Origin: Paraburkholderia humisilvae
GTDB taxonomy: Bacteria > Pseudomonadota > Gammaproteobacteria > Burkholderiales > Burkholderiaceae
DNA: 64,000 bases
Direction of reading: 5' to 3'
NCBI RefSeq assembly: GCF_902859855.1
Contig: NZ_CADIKH010000004.1
Coordinates: 248,001-312,000 of the forward strand
Of the stretch, positions 34,424-42,503 are shown piece after piece. The translations under genes were made by a program, and so were the position numbers. The stretch's first letter is position 1; the number at the start of each line of letters is the position of its first letter. Under the pieces are notes generated by a model that saw only the letters and a list, made by a program, of their open reading frames with translations, was not told the origin of the DNA and made no database searches.

Positions 34424-35208
34424 GCCTCGAAGACGACGTCCGCCATCAGCATGTAGCCCTCGTTGCGCACCGTACGGATCAATGCGGCGCGCCGCGCCTC
34501 GTCCTTCAGATGATGTCGCAAGCGGCTGATGCAGACGTCGATGGAACGGTCGAGCGGCGTGTGCTCCTTGCCAAACACATGATCGAGCAGAAACTCACGC
34601 GACAGCGGCCGTTTCGGATGATCGAGCAGTGTGCGCAGCGTGCGATAGTCGGAGCCGCCCAACGATACGACCACACCGTCCGGCGACAGCATCTGCTTCA
34701 TTCGCGTATCGAGCCGCCAGCCGGCAAAGCCGACATACGAGCTCGCGTCAGCGGCGCGGCGCGCGGGCGCCGCGCCACGCGCGCGACGCAGCACCACCTT
34801 GATCTTCGCGACCAGTTCACGTGGGTCGAACGGTTTCGGCAGATAGTCGTCGGCGCCCATTTCAAGGCCGAGAATGCGGTCGAGCAATGCGCCGCGCGCA
34901 CTCAGGATGATGATCGGCACGTCATGATCGCGCCGCAGTTCGCGCGTGAGGTCGAGGCCGTCCTCGCCTTCCAGCATCAGGTCGAGCACCACCAGATCGA
35001 CGCGTGCGCTGTGCATCACCTGCTTCATCTGCATGCCGCCCGTCGCGGCGCTCGCCTGGTAGCCCATGCTGTGCAGGTAGTCGCGCAGCAGTTGGCGGAT
35101 GTTCGGATCGTCATCGACGACGAGAATATGGTCCATCTGAAACTCAGGTTTTTTACTGCCGGATTGCTCGTTCGCAGCCGCCGAACGCGGGGTTTCGCGC
35201 GTCGACAC
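34420..35208 (-). CDS. OmpR-family response regulator
   Basis: A 262-residue regulator: receiver with acidic residues in VVDDD, phospho-site Asp76 in VVLDLMLEGEDG and Lys in LPKPF, then a winged-helix DNA-binding domain (SREFLLDHVFGKEHTPLDRSIDVCISRLRHHL). The start used is GTG at 35208; ATG at 35136 (MDHILVVDDD) is an equally plausible start that removes a 24-residue disordered head. It is the partner of the overlapping kinase. Divergent placement to a porin suggests it controls outer-membrane permeability, as OmpR does, but no binding site was identified. Confidence 0.92.
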   Translation of the reverse strand: MSTRETPRSAAANEQSGSKKPEFQMDHILVVDDDPNIRQLLRDYLHSMGYQASAATGGMQMKQVMHSARVDLVVLDLMLEGEDGLDLTRELRRDHDVPIIILSARGALLDRILGLEMGADDYLPKPFDPRELVAKIKVVLRRARGAAPARRAADASSYVGFAGWRLDTRMKQMLSPDGVVVSLGGSDYRTLRTLLDHPKRPLSREFLLDHVFGKEHTPLDRSIDVCISRLRHHLKDEARRAALIRTVRNEGYMLMADVVFEA

Positions 35209-35611
35209 ATTCCATTACAAAAATGCGCCGCCTCAACACATTGCCATTACATCCAGTCGCTAAAGTTGGCGCCTCAAATAGCAATCGTTCTCATTAATCA
35301 CTATAGCATGTCGATTTTCCGGGCTTCACTTTCCGCGCACGCCAATCGCTTCAAAGCGCAATTGCTTGCAATGCGCTTACGGTTTTTGTCGATGACGTGC
35401 GGATGATCGGGCGTCTGACCGGCCGCCGCACTCCATGCATGACGCCGGTTCCAGACGACATGCTCGACAGCTTCCACCGGGGATAGCCAGCCGGCCGCGA
35501 CGCGGCCCAGCCAGCCCGGCTTTCACGCCTGCCAGATGCAACGCCGCGCGCGCCGGTCCATGCCGGCCGCGTGCGAATGCATGCGGCCCGGGCGCTATCA
35601 ACGGGGAATGG
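35209..35611. other. Divergent region between the two-component operon and the porin
   Basis: A 403-base region without a supported gene. It holds a Fur-box-like stretch and a minus-strand -10 hexamer TATAGT (35305-35300) that could serve the regulator-kinase operon. No clear porin promoter was found. Confidence 0.4.
35280..35298. promoter_or_regulatory. Fur-box-like sequence
   Basis: AATCGTTCTCATT matches the common Fur core AATGATTCTCATT at 11 of 13 positions. It lies just downstream of the TATAGT hexamer on the minus strand, where a bound repressor would block the two-component operon. This is a visual match only. Confidence 0.25.
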
Positions 35612-36748
35612 ATGAAACGCACTCTTATCGCCGCGGTGTGCGCGGCGGGTTACGCGTGCCACGCGGACGCGCAGTCGGCGGTGACGCTGTACGGACTCAT
35701 CGACGCGGGCATTTTCTACGTCAACAACGTCCAGGGCCACAGCGCGTGGCAAGAGGCAAGCGGCGACGTAACAGGCAGCCACTGGGGCCTCGTCGGATGC
35801 GAAGACCTCGGCGGCAGCACGAAAGCGATATTCGAAATCGAAAACGGTTTTAGCGTGACGAACGGTACGCTACGCCAGGGCGGGCGACTGTTCGGCTACC
35901 AGGCGTATGCCGGCCTGTCGAACGCGCGCGCCGGCACGGTGACGCTCGGCCGCCAGTACGACTCGGTGGTCGACTATCTCGCACCGTTGAGCTTCACCGG
36001 CATGCATCCGGGTGGCAACAATCTGTCCGCGCATCCGTACGACAACGACAACCTGAACAACTCGTTTCGCGTGAACAACTCGATCAAATACGCGAGCGTG
36101 AACTATGCGGGCCTGAAATTCGGCGCGCTGTATGGCTTCTCGAACGACACCGGCTTCGACAACAACCGGCTCTATAGCTTCGGTGCATCATACGACGCAG
36201 GGCCGTTGACAGTCGGCGCCGGCTACTTCCAGGCGAACAACGGCGGCGGCAGCAATGTCAACGGCGCATTGACGCTGACCGATCGCACCTTTATCGCAGC
36301 ACTGCAACGCACGTATGGTGCGGGCGCCGCGTACGCGTTCGGTCCGGCGCGGGTGGGCGTGGTATGGACACGCACGCAACTGGGTGGGCTCGATACGATC
36401 AACGGCCCGAACAGCCTCGGGCTCGTGCAGAACGGCCAGGGCGCGAGCTTCAGCAACTACGAGGTCAACGCGAGCTACCTCGTCACGCAGGCCCTAAGCG
36501 TGAGCGGTGAGTACACGTTCACGGATGGCGCATTATCGACTGCAAGCGGTTCGCATCGCCCGAAGTGGCACGAAGTCTCGGTGCAGGCCGACTATCTGTT
36601 TTCGAAGCGCACCGATGTCTATCTGCAGACCAGTTATCAGCATATCGATAGTGACGGCTCCGGTCTCACGGCGGATATCGCCGGCCAGAGCCCTTCGTCG
36701 AACGATCAGCAACTGGTGGTCGCCGTCGGCCTGCGGCACCGGTTTTGA
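35612..36748 (+). CDS. Outer-membrane porin (OmpC-like, Gram-negative porin family)
   Basis: A 378-residue trimeric-type porin. A signal peptide (MKRTLIAAVCAAGYACHADA) is followed by QSAVTLYGLIDAGIFYVNN, the standard opening strand of Burkholderia porins. Further strands such as SHWGLVGCEDLGGSTKAIFEIENGF and GYQAYAGLSNARAGTVTLGRQYD follow. The barrel ends with LRHRF, the terminal Phe used in outer-membrane insertion. ATG at 35612 follows GGGGA; the longer frame upstream lacks a signal peptide. It is probably regulated by the divergent OmpR-type pair. Confidence 0.93.
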   Translation: MKRTLIAAVCAAGYACHADAQSAVTLYGLIDAGIFYVNNVQGHSAWQEASGDVTGSHWGLVGCEDLGGSTKAIFEIENGFSVTNGTLRQGGRLFGYQAYAGLSNARAGTVTLGRQYDSVVDYLAPLSFTGMHPGGNNLSAHPYDNDNLNNSFRVNNSIKYASVNYAGLKFGALYGFSNDTGFDNNRLYSFGASYDAGPLTVGAGYFQANNGGGSNVNGALTLTDRTFIAALQRTYGAGAAYAFGPARVGVVWTRTQLGGLDTINGPNSLGLVQNGQGASFSNYEVNASYLVTQALSVSGEYTFTDGALSTASGSHRPKWHEVSVQADYLFSKRTDVYLQTSYQHIDSDGSGLTADIAGQSPSSNDQQLVVAVGLRHRF

Positions 36749-36872
36749 GCGGCGCGGCATGATGTGAGCCGCAGGCGGCCGTGTGCTACCGCAGTCTCAT
36801 TTTCTGCTCATTCTCGGCCGATACGATACGTCTCCATAGAAGCACTTCACACCCCACTCCCTGGAGACGATC

Positions 36873-37025
36873 ATGTTTGCATATCTCATCGAAAAGATTG
36901 GCTGCTGGTTTGACCGCCATGACCAGCGCCAGCGGGACCGCTATCTGGAAGGATCGGCCGATCTCGCGGAAGTCGAGCGCCGCATGCGCCGCTACGACGC
37001 GCGCGACTTCGCGAGCAATCTTTAA
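36873..37025 (+). CDS. DUF3563 family small protein
   Basis: A 50-residue protein beginning MFAYLIEKIGCWFD and continuing with basic/acidic helices (DRYLEGSADLAEVERRMRRYD). The pattern matches the DUF3563 family common in Burkholderiaceae, whose function is unknown. ATG at 36873 has GGAG six bases upstream. The stop codon overlaps the first copy of a short tandem repeat. Confidence 0.8.
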   Translation: MFAYLIEKIGCWFDRHDQRQRDRYLEGSADLAEVERRMRRYDARDFASNL

Positions 37026-37064
37026 GCGTTGTGCGTTAAGCGTTGCGCTTAATCGTTGTGGCTT
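37024..37064 (+). repeat. Three imperfect 13-14-base tandem repeats
   Basis: AAGCGTTGTGCGTT, AAGCGTTGCGCTT and AATCGTTGTGGCTT lie head to tail and run into the following hairpin. They start inside the DUF3563 stop codon. Confidence 0.55.
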
Positions 37065-37066
37065 AA

Positions 37067-37093
37067 GCGGCGCGCGTCGGAAGCGCGCGCCGC
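37067..37093. terminator. GC-rich hairpin between convergent DUF genes
   Basis: GCGGCGCGCG (37067-37076) pairs perfectly with CGCGCGCCGC (37084-37093) around a 7-base loop. It lies between two convergent genes, the right place for a two-way terminator. U-tracts are weak on both sides. Confidence 0.5.
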
Positions 37094-37099
37094 CGGCGT

Positions 37100-37513
37100 T
37101 CAGTTCTTCAGATCATCCGGCACCTTGCCGCCGTTTTCCGCCAGCTTCGTCATCACCTGCTTGTGCAGCCAGACATTCATCTGCGCGGAGTCGTTCATGT
37201 CGCCGGAGAAATTCAGTTCTTCGGCCAGTTGCTTGCGCGCGGCAAGGCTGCTGTCGAGATCCAGCAGCTTCATCAGATCGACGATCGACGAGCGCCAGTT
37301 CAGCGTTTCCGAGCGTTGCTGCGCGAGGCCGGTCAGTACCGCTTCGACATCGACAGGCTCGGCGGCTGCGGCTGCGACAGCCGGTGCTGGCGCGTCGCTT
37401 GCTGGCGCCGCAGCGGCCGTAGCAGCCGCAGCTGCGGCCGGGTCCTGGGTGTTTTGCGTGGCGGGGTGACCGACCGGAAATATCTTGCTGAGAATCGTGC
37501 TGAAAATGCCCAT
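37100..37513 (-). CDS. DUF3597 family protein
   Basis: A 137-residue protein. The head (MGIFSTILSKIFP) leads to a Pro/Ala linker of about 40 residues. A conserved helical domain follows (VDVEAVLTGLAQQ, LNWRSSIVDLMKLLDLDSSLAARKQLAEELNF, ending NVWLHKQVMTKLAENGGKVPDDL). This matches DUF3597, of unknown function. The protein is probably cytoplasmic; the amphipathic N-terminus might touch membrane. Confidence 0.85.
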   Translation of the reverse strand: MGIFSTILSKIFPVGHPATQNTQDPAAAAAATAAAAPASDAPAPAVAAAAAEPVDVEAVLTGLAQQRSETLNWRSSIVDLMKLLDLDSSLAARKQLAEELNFSGDMNDSAQMNVWLHKQVMTKLAENGGKVPDDLKN

Positions 37514-37784
37514 GACTTTCTCCGCGAAGTAAAGGTGGCTATCTGCAGAAGCACCGTTGATGCCGAAGCGCTGCGGGCGCGCGAATCGAATGCAAGATCA
37601 GGCTGAGCACATGAGCGCGCGACATGGCCGGGCCGACTCCAAGCATAGGCGATGATCCCGCCGCCCCGATGACGAAATCGTGTCGCAAACGACTGACGAA
37701 TCCGGCCACTGCGCCACCCCGCGCCGTTTTGCCGTATACAATGCGGCAGTTTTTAATCCGACCCGCATCCATTCGATTCCGTTT

Positions 37785-38837
37785 ATGCCCAACACGACCC
37801 GGGCCTTCCTGCTCGGCCCGCTTCTGAAAGGTGTTTCGCGTTCGTTCTATCTGACTCTGCGTGTGCTGCCGCCCGGCATGCGCGACCCGATCGGTCTTGC
37901 CTATCTGCTTGCACGCGCTGCCGATACGATTGCGGATACATCGATCGTGCCACCCGCCGAACGGCTTGCGTTGCTGCTGTCGTTGCGCGCCGCCGTGAAC
38001 GGCGCGTCGGACCCCAGCGCGCCATTGCAGCACATCGCCGCGCGGCTCGGCGCGCAGCAGACGCAATCGGACGAGAAGGTATTGCTCGAATCGCTCGATC
38101 CGGCGCTCGCGATTCTGCAACAACTGAGCGACGACGATCGCCATGCGGTCCGCGAGATCGTCACGACGCTCACCGAAGGCATGGAGTTCGACCTGCGCAC
38201 GTTTCCCGACGAGCAATCGGGCCGCATCGTCGCGCTGCGCGTATGGGACGAACTGGATCGGTACACGTACCAGGTTGCCGGCTGCGTCGGCGAATTCTGG
38301 ACGAAAATGACCTATGCGCACTTGCCGGGCACGCTCGCCGAAGCCGAGAACGTGATGGTGGCGCGCGGCATATGCTTCGGCAAAGCGCTGCAGATGACCA
38401 ACGTGCTACGCGATTGCAGCAAAGATCTGCGCATCGGCCGCTGCTATCTGCCCGCGGCGCTGCTCGATCGTTTCAGTCTCACGCCGCGCGATCTGCTCGA
38501 ACCGGGCGCTTCGTTGCGCGCACAACCGTTGATGCGTGAGCTGGTCGGCAAGGCGCTTGACCATTACCGCGCGGCAGTCGACTACACACTCGCCATTCCC
38601 GTACGCGCGGTTCGCCTGCGGCTTGCCTGCGTATGGCCGATCGTCATTGGCCTCGAAACGCTGGAACTGCTAGTCGCGAACCCGGCATGGCTCGAACCCG
38701 GCCGGGCGTCGAAGATCGCGCGCGGCGACGTCTACCGCATCCTCGCGCTATCGATACCGGCGGTGATGTCAAATGCGTTGCTACGCGGATGGATGCAACG
38801 GCTTATCGCGCGTGTCGACACGCAACGGCGCGATTGA
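37785..38837 (+). CDS. Squalene/phytoene synthase family protein
   Basis: A 350-residue head-to-head prenyl synthase. The first Asp motif is DTIAD (residues 47-51) in ARAADTIADTS, and the second is NVLRDCSKD (about 206-214) followed by IGRCYLP. The segment GVSRSFYLTLRVLP is the usual opening. The eukaryote-like LRDCSKDLRIGRCYLP resembles squalene synthases more than phytoene synthases. It would join two farnesyl diphosphates in the membrane interface. No hopanoid or carotenoid gene adjoins it. The start at 37785 was chosen by homology-like length; its ribosome-binding site is weak and the frame is open further upstream. Confidence 0.82.
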   Translation: MPNTTRAFLLGPLLKGVSRSFYLTLRVLPPGMRDPIGLAYLLARAADTIADTSIVPPAERLALLLSLRAAVNGASDPSAPLQHIAARLGAQQTQSDEKVLLESLDPALAILQQLSDDDRHAVREIVTTLTEGMEFDLRTFPDEQSGRIVALRVWDELDRYTYQVAGCVGEFWTKMTYAHLPGTLAEAENVMVARGICFGKALQMTNVLRDCSKDLRIGRCYLPAALLDRFSLTPRDLLEPGASLRAQPLMRELVGKALDHYRAAVDYTLAIPVRAVRLRLACVWPIVIGLETLELLVANPAWLEPGRASKIARGDVYRILALSIPAVMSNALLRGWMQRLIARVDTQRRD

Positions 38838-38845
38838 AATGAAAC

Positions 38846-38874
38846 CCGATGCCGGCCAGCGCGGCCGGCATCGG
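38846..38874. terminator. Two-way terminator hairpin
   Basis: CCGATGCCGGCC (38846-38857) and GGCCGGCATCGG (38863-38874) are perfect 12-base arms with a 5-base loop, between a plus-strand and a minus-strand gene end. On the minus strand it is followed by GTTTCATTTC, a modest U-rich run, so it should end the patatin transcript. Confidence 0.65.
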
Positions 38875-38882
38875 CACGCCGC

Positions 38883-40136
38883 TCACGCGGCCTCTTCTTC
38901 CTTCGAGTCGCCGCGCAGTTCAAGCGGGGTCTTGTCCGACGCCGGCAACTTGCCTTCCGGTCGATGCACGTCGTGCGTGACGAAGCCGATGTCGCGGCCC
39001 GGCACATCGAACCAGTCGCGATGGGAAAACGAATCGCGAATATCTTCCAGACCGCTTTCCCAGTGCTCTTTCATCGTGTCGACGCTGAACTCGTAGTCCT
39101 TGTAGTGCCCTTCATACGACTTGTTCTTGTAGATCAGGTGCACCACATTGATCGCGCTGCCATCAGCCAGCTTTTGCGCATGGCGAAATAGCGGATCGGC
39201 CTTGATCACCGACGTCGGCACGTGCTTGAGCAGTTCCTTGATAAAGCACGCGTTGCGCTGGCGCTCAGCGAGCATATTCGTAATCGCGCGCGTACGGCTC
39301 GAATACTGGATGTCTTTCGCGCGTTCCGACACGTCAAGAAAATCGCCAGGCAAATTGCCTTGCGCACTCCACAGGTCGACCTGAAAGACCAGCGTGTCCT
39401 TCTGATCCGACTCGCGCAGCACCTCGGTCAGCGGCGTGTTCGACACGAGGCCGCCATCCCAGTAGAACTCGCCGTCGATCTCGACCGCCGGAAAGCCCGG
39501 CGGCAACGCGCCCGACGCCATGAAATGCTCAGGCGTCAGACGCATCTTGCGATTGACGAAGCTCGTCAGGTTGCCGGTGCGCACGTTGACCGCACCGACC
39601 GACACGCATATATCGCCATCGTTGATCCGGTCGAAATCGGCAAACGCGAGCAGCGTCTCTTTCAACGCGGCCGTGTTGTAGTAGCTGACCTCGCTCGGAC
39701 TCACCTTCGAGAACCCCGCGAGCGGTAACGGAAAGCGCGGCGAAAAAAAGCCCGGCTGTCCTTCGGTCAGCGCACGGGCCGCTGCGGCCATGCTCGCCCA
39801 ACGGCGCGTGAGGTCGTGTTGCTCAAACCCGGGCAACGCCCACATACTCAGGTTGCCGATCCAGCCGCGCGGATGGCATATCGCATCCCAGAACCCGCGC
39901 AATGCATCGACGCGTTTCTCGGGCGGATTGCCCGCGATAATCGCGGTATTCAGCGCGCCGATCGACACGCCGGCAATCCGGTGCGGCTGAACCCCCGCCT
40001 CGGCCAGGCCCTGATAAACGCCCGCCTGATACGAACCGAGCGCGCCGCCGCCTTGCAGCACCAGCGCAATCTCGTCATAGCGCGGCAACACGAACGTGTC
40101 CGGCTGCCCCGCCGGCCTGTTGGTCTCGCGGCTCAT
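38883..40136 (-). CDS. Patatin-like phospholipase (DUF3734 type) in the ketone-body operon
   Basis: A 417-residue patatin. It has the glycine-rich loop LQGGGALGSYQAG (28-39), the nucleophile elbow GVSIG with Ser58, and the catalytic Asp in DGGLVSNTP. The DUF3734 C-terminal region includes DIQYSSRTRAITNM and INVVHLIYKNKSYEGHYKDYEFS. The start at 40136 has GGAGG five bases upstream. It follows bdhA by 11 bases, so it is part of the adc-bdhA-patatin operon. This context suggests a link to polyhydroxybutyrate or lipid turnover, which the sequence does not prove. Confidence 0.92.
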   Translation of the reverse strand: MSRETNRPAGQPDTFVLPRYDEIALVLQGGGALGSYQAGVYQGLAEAGVQPHRIAGVSIGALNTAIIAGNPPEKRVDALRGFWDAICHPRGWIGNLSMWALPGFEQHDLTRRWASMAAAARALTEGQPGFFSPRFPLPLAGFSKVSPSEVSYYNTAALKETLLAFADFDRINDGDICVSVGAVNVRTGNLTSFVNRKMRLTPEHFMASGALPPGFPAVEIDGEFYWDGGLVSNTPLTEVLRESDQKDTLVFQVDLWSAQGNLPGDFLDVSERAKDIQYSSRTRAITNMLAERQRNACFIKELLKHVPTSVIKADPLFRHAQKLADGSAINVVHLIYKNKSYEGHYKDYEFSVDTMKEHWESGLEDIRDSFSHRDWFDVPGRDIGFVTHDVHRPEGKLPASDKTPLELRGDSKEEEAA

Positions 40137-40147
40137 GCGCGCCTCCA

Positions 40148-40930
40148 TCACTGCATATACCAGCCGTGGCTGACGACGATCGACTGTCCCGTCAGTGCGG
40201 CCGATTCGAAACCCGCGAGGAACGCGACGGTATTCGCCACGTCGTCGACGGTCGTGAACTCGCCATCGACCGTATCGCCCAACATGACGTGCTTGATGAC
40301 TTCCTCTTCCGAGATGCCCAGTTCCTTCGCCTGCTCCGGAATCTGCTTGTCGACGAGCGGCGTGCGCACGAAGCCCGGGCACACGACATTGGCGCGTACA
40401 CCGCGCGGACCGCCCTCTTTCGCCACCACGCGCGCAAGGCCGAGCAGACCGTGCTTCGCGGTGACATAGGCGGACTTCAGCTTCGACGCCTCGTGCGAGT
40501 GCACCGAGCCCATATAGATGATCGAGCCGCCACGGCCGCTGCTGTACATATGGCCGATCGCCGCCTTGGTCGTGAGAAACGCGCCGTCCAGATGCACCGC
40601 GAGCATTTTCTTCCAGTCGGAGAACGCGTAGTTTTCGATCGGGTTGACGATCTGGATGCCTGCGTTCGACACCAGGACATCGATGCTGCCGAATTTTTCA
40701 GCCGCCGCGTCAATGCCGCGGTTCACCGCCTCTTCGTCGACCACGTTCATTTCGACAGCGAACGCGCTGCCACCGCCATCATTGATGCTGGTTGCGACTT
40801 GCTGTGCATTTTTCAGCGAAAGATCGGCAATTACCACTTTCGCACCTTGCGCGGCGAGCTTGCGCGCGCACTGCTCGCCAATACCGCTTGCCGCGCCGGT
40901 CACGACGGCCACCTTGTTCTTCAACGACAT
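40148..40930 (-). CDS. bdhA: D-3-hydroxybutyrate dehydrogenase
   Basis: A 260-residue short-chain dehydrogenase interconverting 3-hydroxybutyrate and acetoacetate with NAD(H). The nucleotide motif is TGAASGIGE (11-19) and NAG is at 89-91. The catalytic residues are Ser142, Tyr155 and Lys159 (YVTAK). The C-terminal VVSHGWYMQ ending and the [18 protein letters not shown] substrate lid match BdhA proteins. It lies between adc and the patatin, consistent with degradation of PHB-derived hydroxybutyrate. Confidence 0.93.
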   Translation of the reverse strand: MSLKNKVAVVTGAASGIGEQCARKLAAQGAKVVIADLSLKNAQQVATSINDGGGSAFAVEMNVVDEEAVNRGIDAAAEKFGSIDVLVSNAGIQIVNPIENYAFSDWKKMLAVHLDGAFLTTKAAIGHMYSSGRGGSIIYMGSVHSHEASKLKSAYVTAKHGLLGLARVVAKEGGPRGVRANVVCPGFVRTPLVDKQIPEQAKELGISEEEVIKHVMLGDTVDGEFTTVDDVANTVAFLAGFESAALTGQSIVVSHGWYMQ

Positions 40931-40952
40931 ATCACGATCCTCATTCAGAAAA

Positions 40953-41732
40953 TTATTGGTTTGCAGCGGGCTTCAGCGTATTGACAGCGGCGAGATAGTC
41001 GAATGCGACTTCGCCGATATCGAGCGTCAGGTCCGCGATCAGATGACGGGCGCCGATCACGCGACGGACCGGCAAATCCGCGACAGGCGCGAGCGCATGC
41101 GGATGCAATTCGAGCGCGGCCGGTCCGCTCCATGCGCCGTACACGGTGACGTCGCGCAGGAAGAATCGCACCAGTTCGCATACCCGGGCGGTACCGTCAA
41201 CGTGCGGAAGAACCTTGAGCAGATAGTTCGGCGTTTCACCCAGCTTGCGGCGCTCGCCATCGGTATCGCAGAAGCTGTGCTTGTACCCCATCGTGCCGGT
41301 TGCAATGCGTTGAGTGCCGTAGTCGAGCGTGCCGAGCAACGTATCGTTGCCGTCAACCGAGATGCGCGGACGCGCGAGTTTCTTCGGAAAGCCCCAGATT
41401 TCGCGGCCGCCGGCGATCGGACCTTCGTCGTCGAGATACATCGAGTGCGTGTAATTGCCGATTCTGCCTTGCGGATCACGCACTGAGATTACCTGGCCAC
41501 TTTCCGTGTAGTCGCCGAATCCGGACGAGTCCGGCATGCGAATAAATTCGTAATGCACAAGACCGTCAGCCGGCTGCAGTGGTTCGGGCACCGCGGCGCG
41601 CAGCGCGTCGGGATCGGTTTCGTATGAAATGATGAAGTACTCCCGGTTCCTGTAGCGGAACGGCGGGCGCGGATACGCAGGGTTATGAACAGGCATCGCA
41701 AAAGCCGCTTTGCGAATCGAGTCAATGTCCAT
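40953..41732 (-). CDS. adc: Acetoacetate decarboxylase
   Basis: A 259-residue enzyme converting acetoacetate to acetone and CO2 through a Schiff base. The active-site lysine is Lys117 or Lys118 in [15 protein letters not shown], the family signature. Residues such as [17 protein letters not shown] just before it are also typical. ATG at 41732 has AAGGAG upstream. It is the first gene of the operon; bdhA follows after 22 bases, pairing the supply and removal of acetoacetate. Confidence 0.93.
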   Translation of the reverse strand: MDIDSIRKAAFAMPVHNPAYPRPPFRYRNREYFIISYETDPDALRAAVPEPLQPADGLVHYEFIRMPDSSGFGDYTESGQVISVRDPQGRIGNYTHSMYLDDEGPIAGGREIWGFPKKLARPRISVDGNDTLLGTLDYGTQRIATGTMGYKHSFCDTDGERRKLGETPNYLLKVLPHVDGTARVCELVRFFLRDVTVYGAWSGPAALELHPHALAPVADLPVRRVIGARHLIADLTLDIGEVAFDYLAAVNTLKPAANQ

Positions 41733-41998
41733 CGGAACCTCTCCTTGTGGGTTTGGCGTGCGTGGCGCACATCGAACATCGTAAAGGAACGAGCAGTGAT
41801 TCTGTTCTCAGTTTTCAAAAAAATACATTGATGCTTTTGCAACATTGCGAGCGCAATTTCGCACTTCAATGTAAGGTCCGTGTGTTAATCGCGCGTGTGC
41901 ATGTTGACGTACGACTGTTTCCCGCTTGATACGGAATGCATGTCGACGATCGCCGATGAGGCGTTCGACCAATACTGAGGAACGCGAACATCGAAGCG
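41733..41998. other. Intergenic region upstream of adc
   Basis: A 266-base gap holding the adc promoter region. It contains the palindrome at 41844 and an AT-rich run near 41810. No gene seen. Confidence 0.4.
41844..41857. promoter_or_regulatory. Operator-like palindrome upstream of adc
   Basis: ATTGCG-AG-CGCAAT is a perfect 6-2-6 inverted repeat about 112 bases upstream of the adc start, with extra TTGC and GCAA half-sites next to it. It is a plausible site for a local or PHB-linked regulator. Confidence 0.35.
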
Positions 41999-42487
41999 TC
42001 AGGAACGGTGCTCGATACTGACGAGTCGCGCATCGAGCAACCGCGCCAGCGACATCCCCCCTTCGCGCATCACGAAATCGTGATTCCATCGAAAAAGCGG
42101 CTTCGCGAACGGCGCAAACAGATTCATCCAGCCGCGCCGTGTCCGCACGCGCCATTCGTAGTGCACCATGGTGATGCCACGATCGTTCGCGAAGTGCCAG
42201 CGGCCAATGCCTTCCAGATCGCCGCTCGCAATGCCTTCGAGCGCGACCAGCGGCTCGATGCGGGTGACGCGCACATCGAACACCACCCGATACGGCAGCC
42301 GCCCCTTCCACGTGTAGCGTTGCAGCGAGCCGATGCCGTCGCTCGACCCTGCTTCGAGTTCCGCGACCTGCTCAACGTTTTTCCACCACTCGGGCCAGCG
42401 CGCCGAGTCGTGAATCGCGCTCCACACTGCGTGGAGCGGCGCTTCGAGACGCCAGACCGTCGCTAGCCGGTACTCGCTCGCTTGCAT
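41999..42487 (-). CDS. SRPBCC (START-like) family protein
   Basis: A 162-residue single-domain protein of the polyketide-cyclase/START-like fold. It opens with LATVWRLEAPLHAVWSAIHDSARWPEWWKNVEQV, typical for the family, and ends in a helix after GRWHFANDRGITMVHYEWRVRT. Such domains bind hydrophobic ligands; the ligand here is unknown. It stands alone, 16 bases after the helicase-gene stop but on its own transcript direction with adc upstream. Confidence 0.8.
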   Translation of the reverse strand: MQASEYRLATVWRLEAPLHAVWSAIHDSARWPEWWKNVEQVAELEAGSSDGIGSLQRYTWKGRLPYRVVFDVRVTRIEPLVALEGIASGDLEGIGRWHFANDRGITMVHYEWRVRTRRGWMNLFAPFAKPLFRWNHDFVMREGGMSLARLLDARLVSIEHRS

Positions 42488-42503
42488 GCCGCCCTCTCAC
42501 CGT

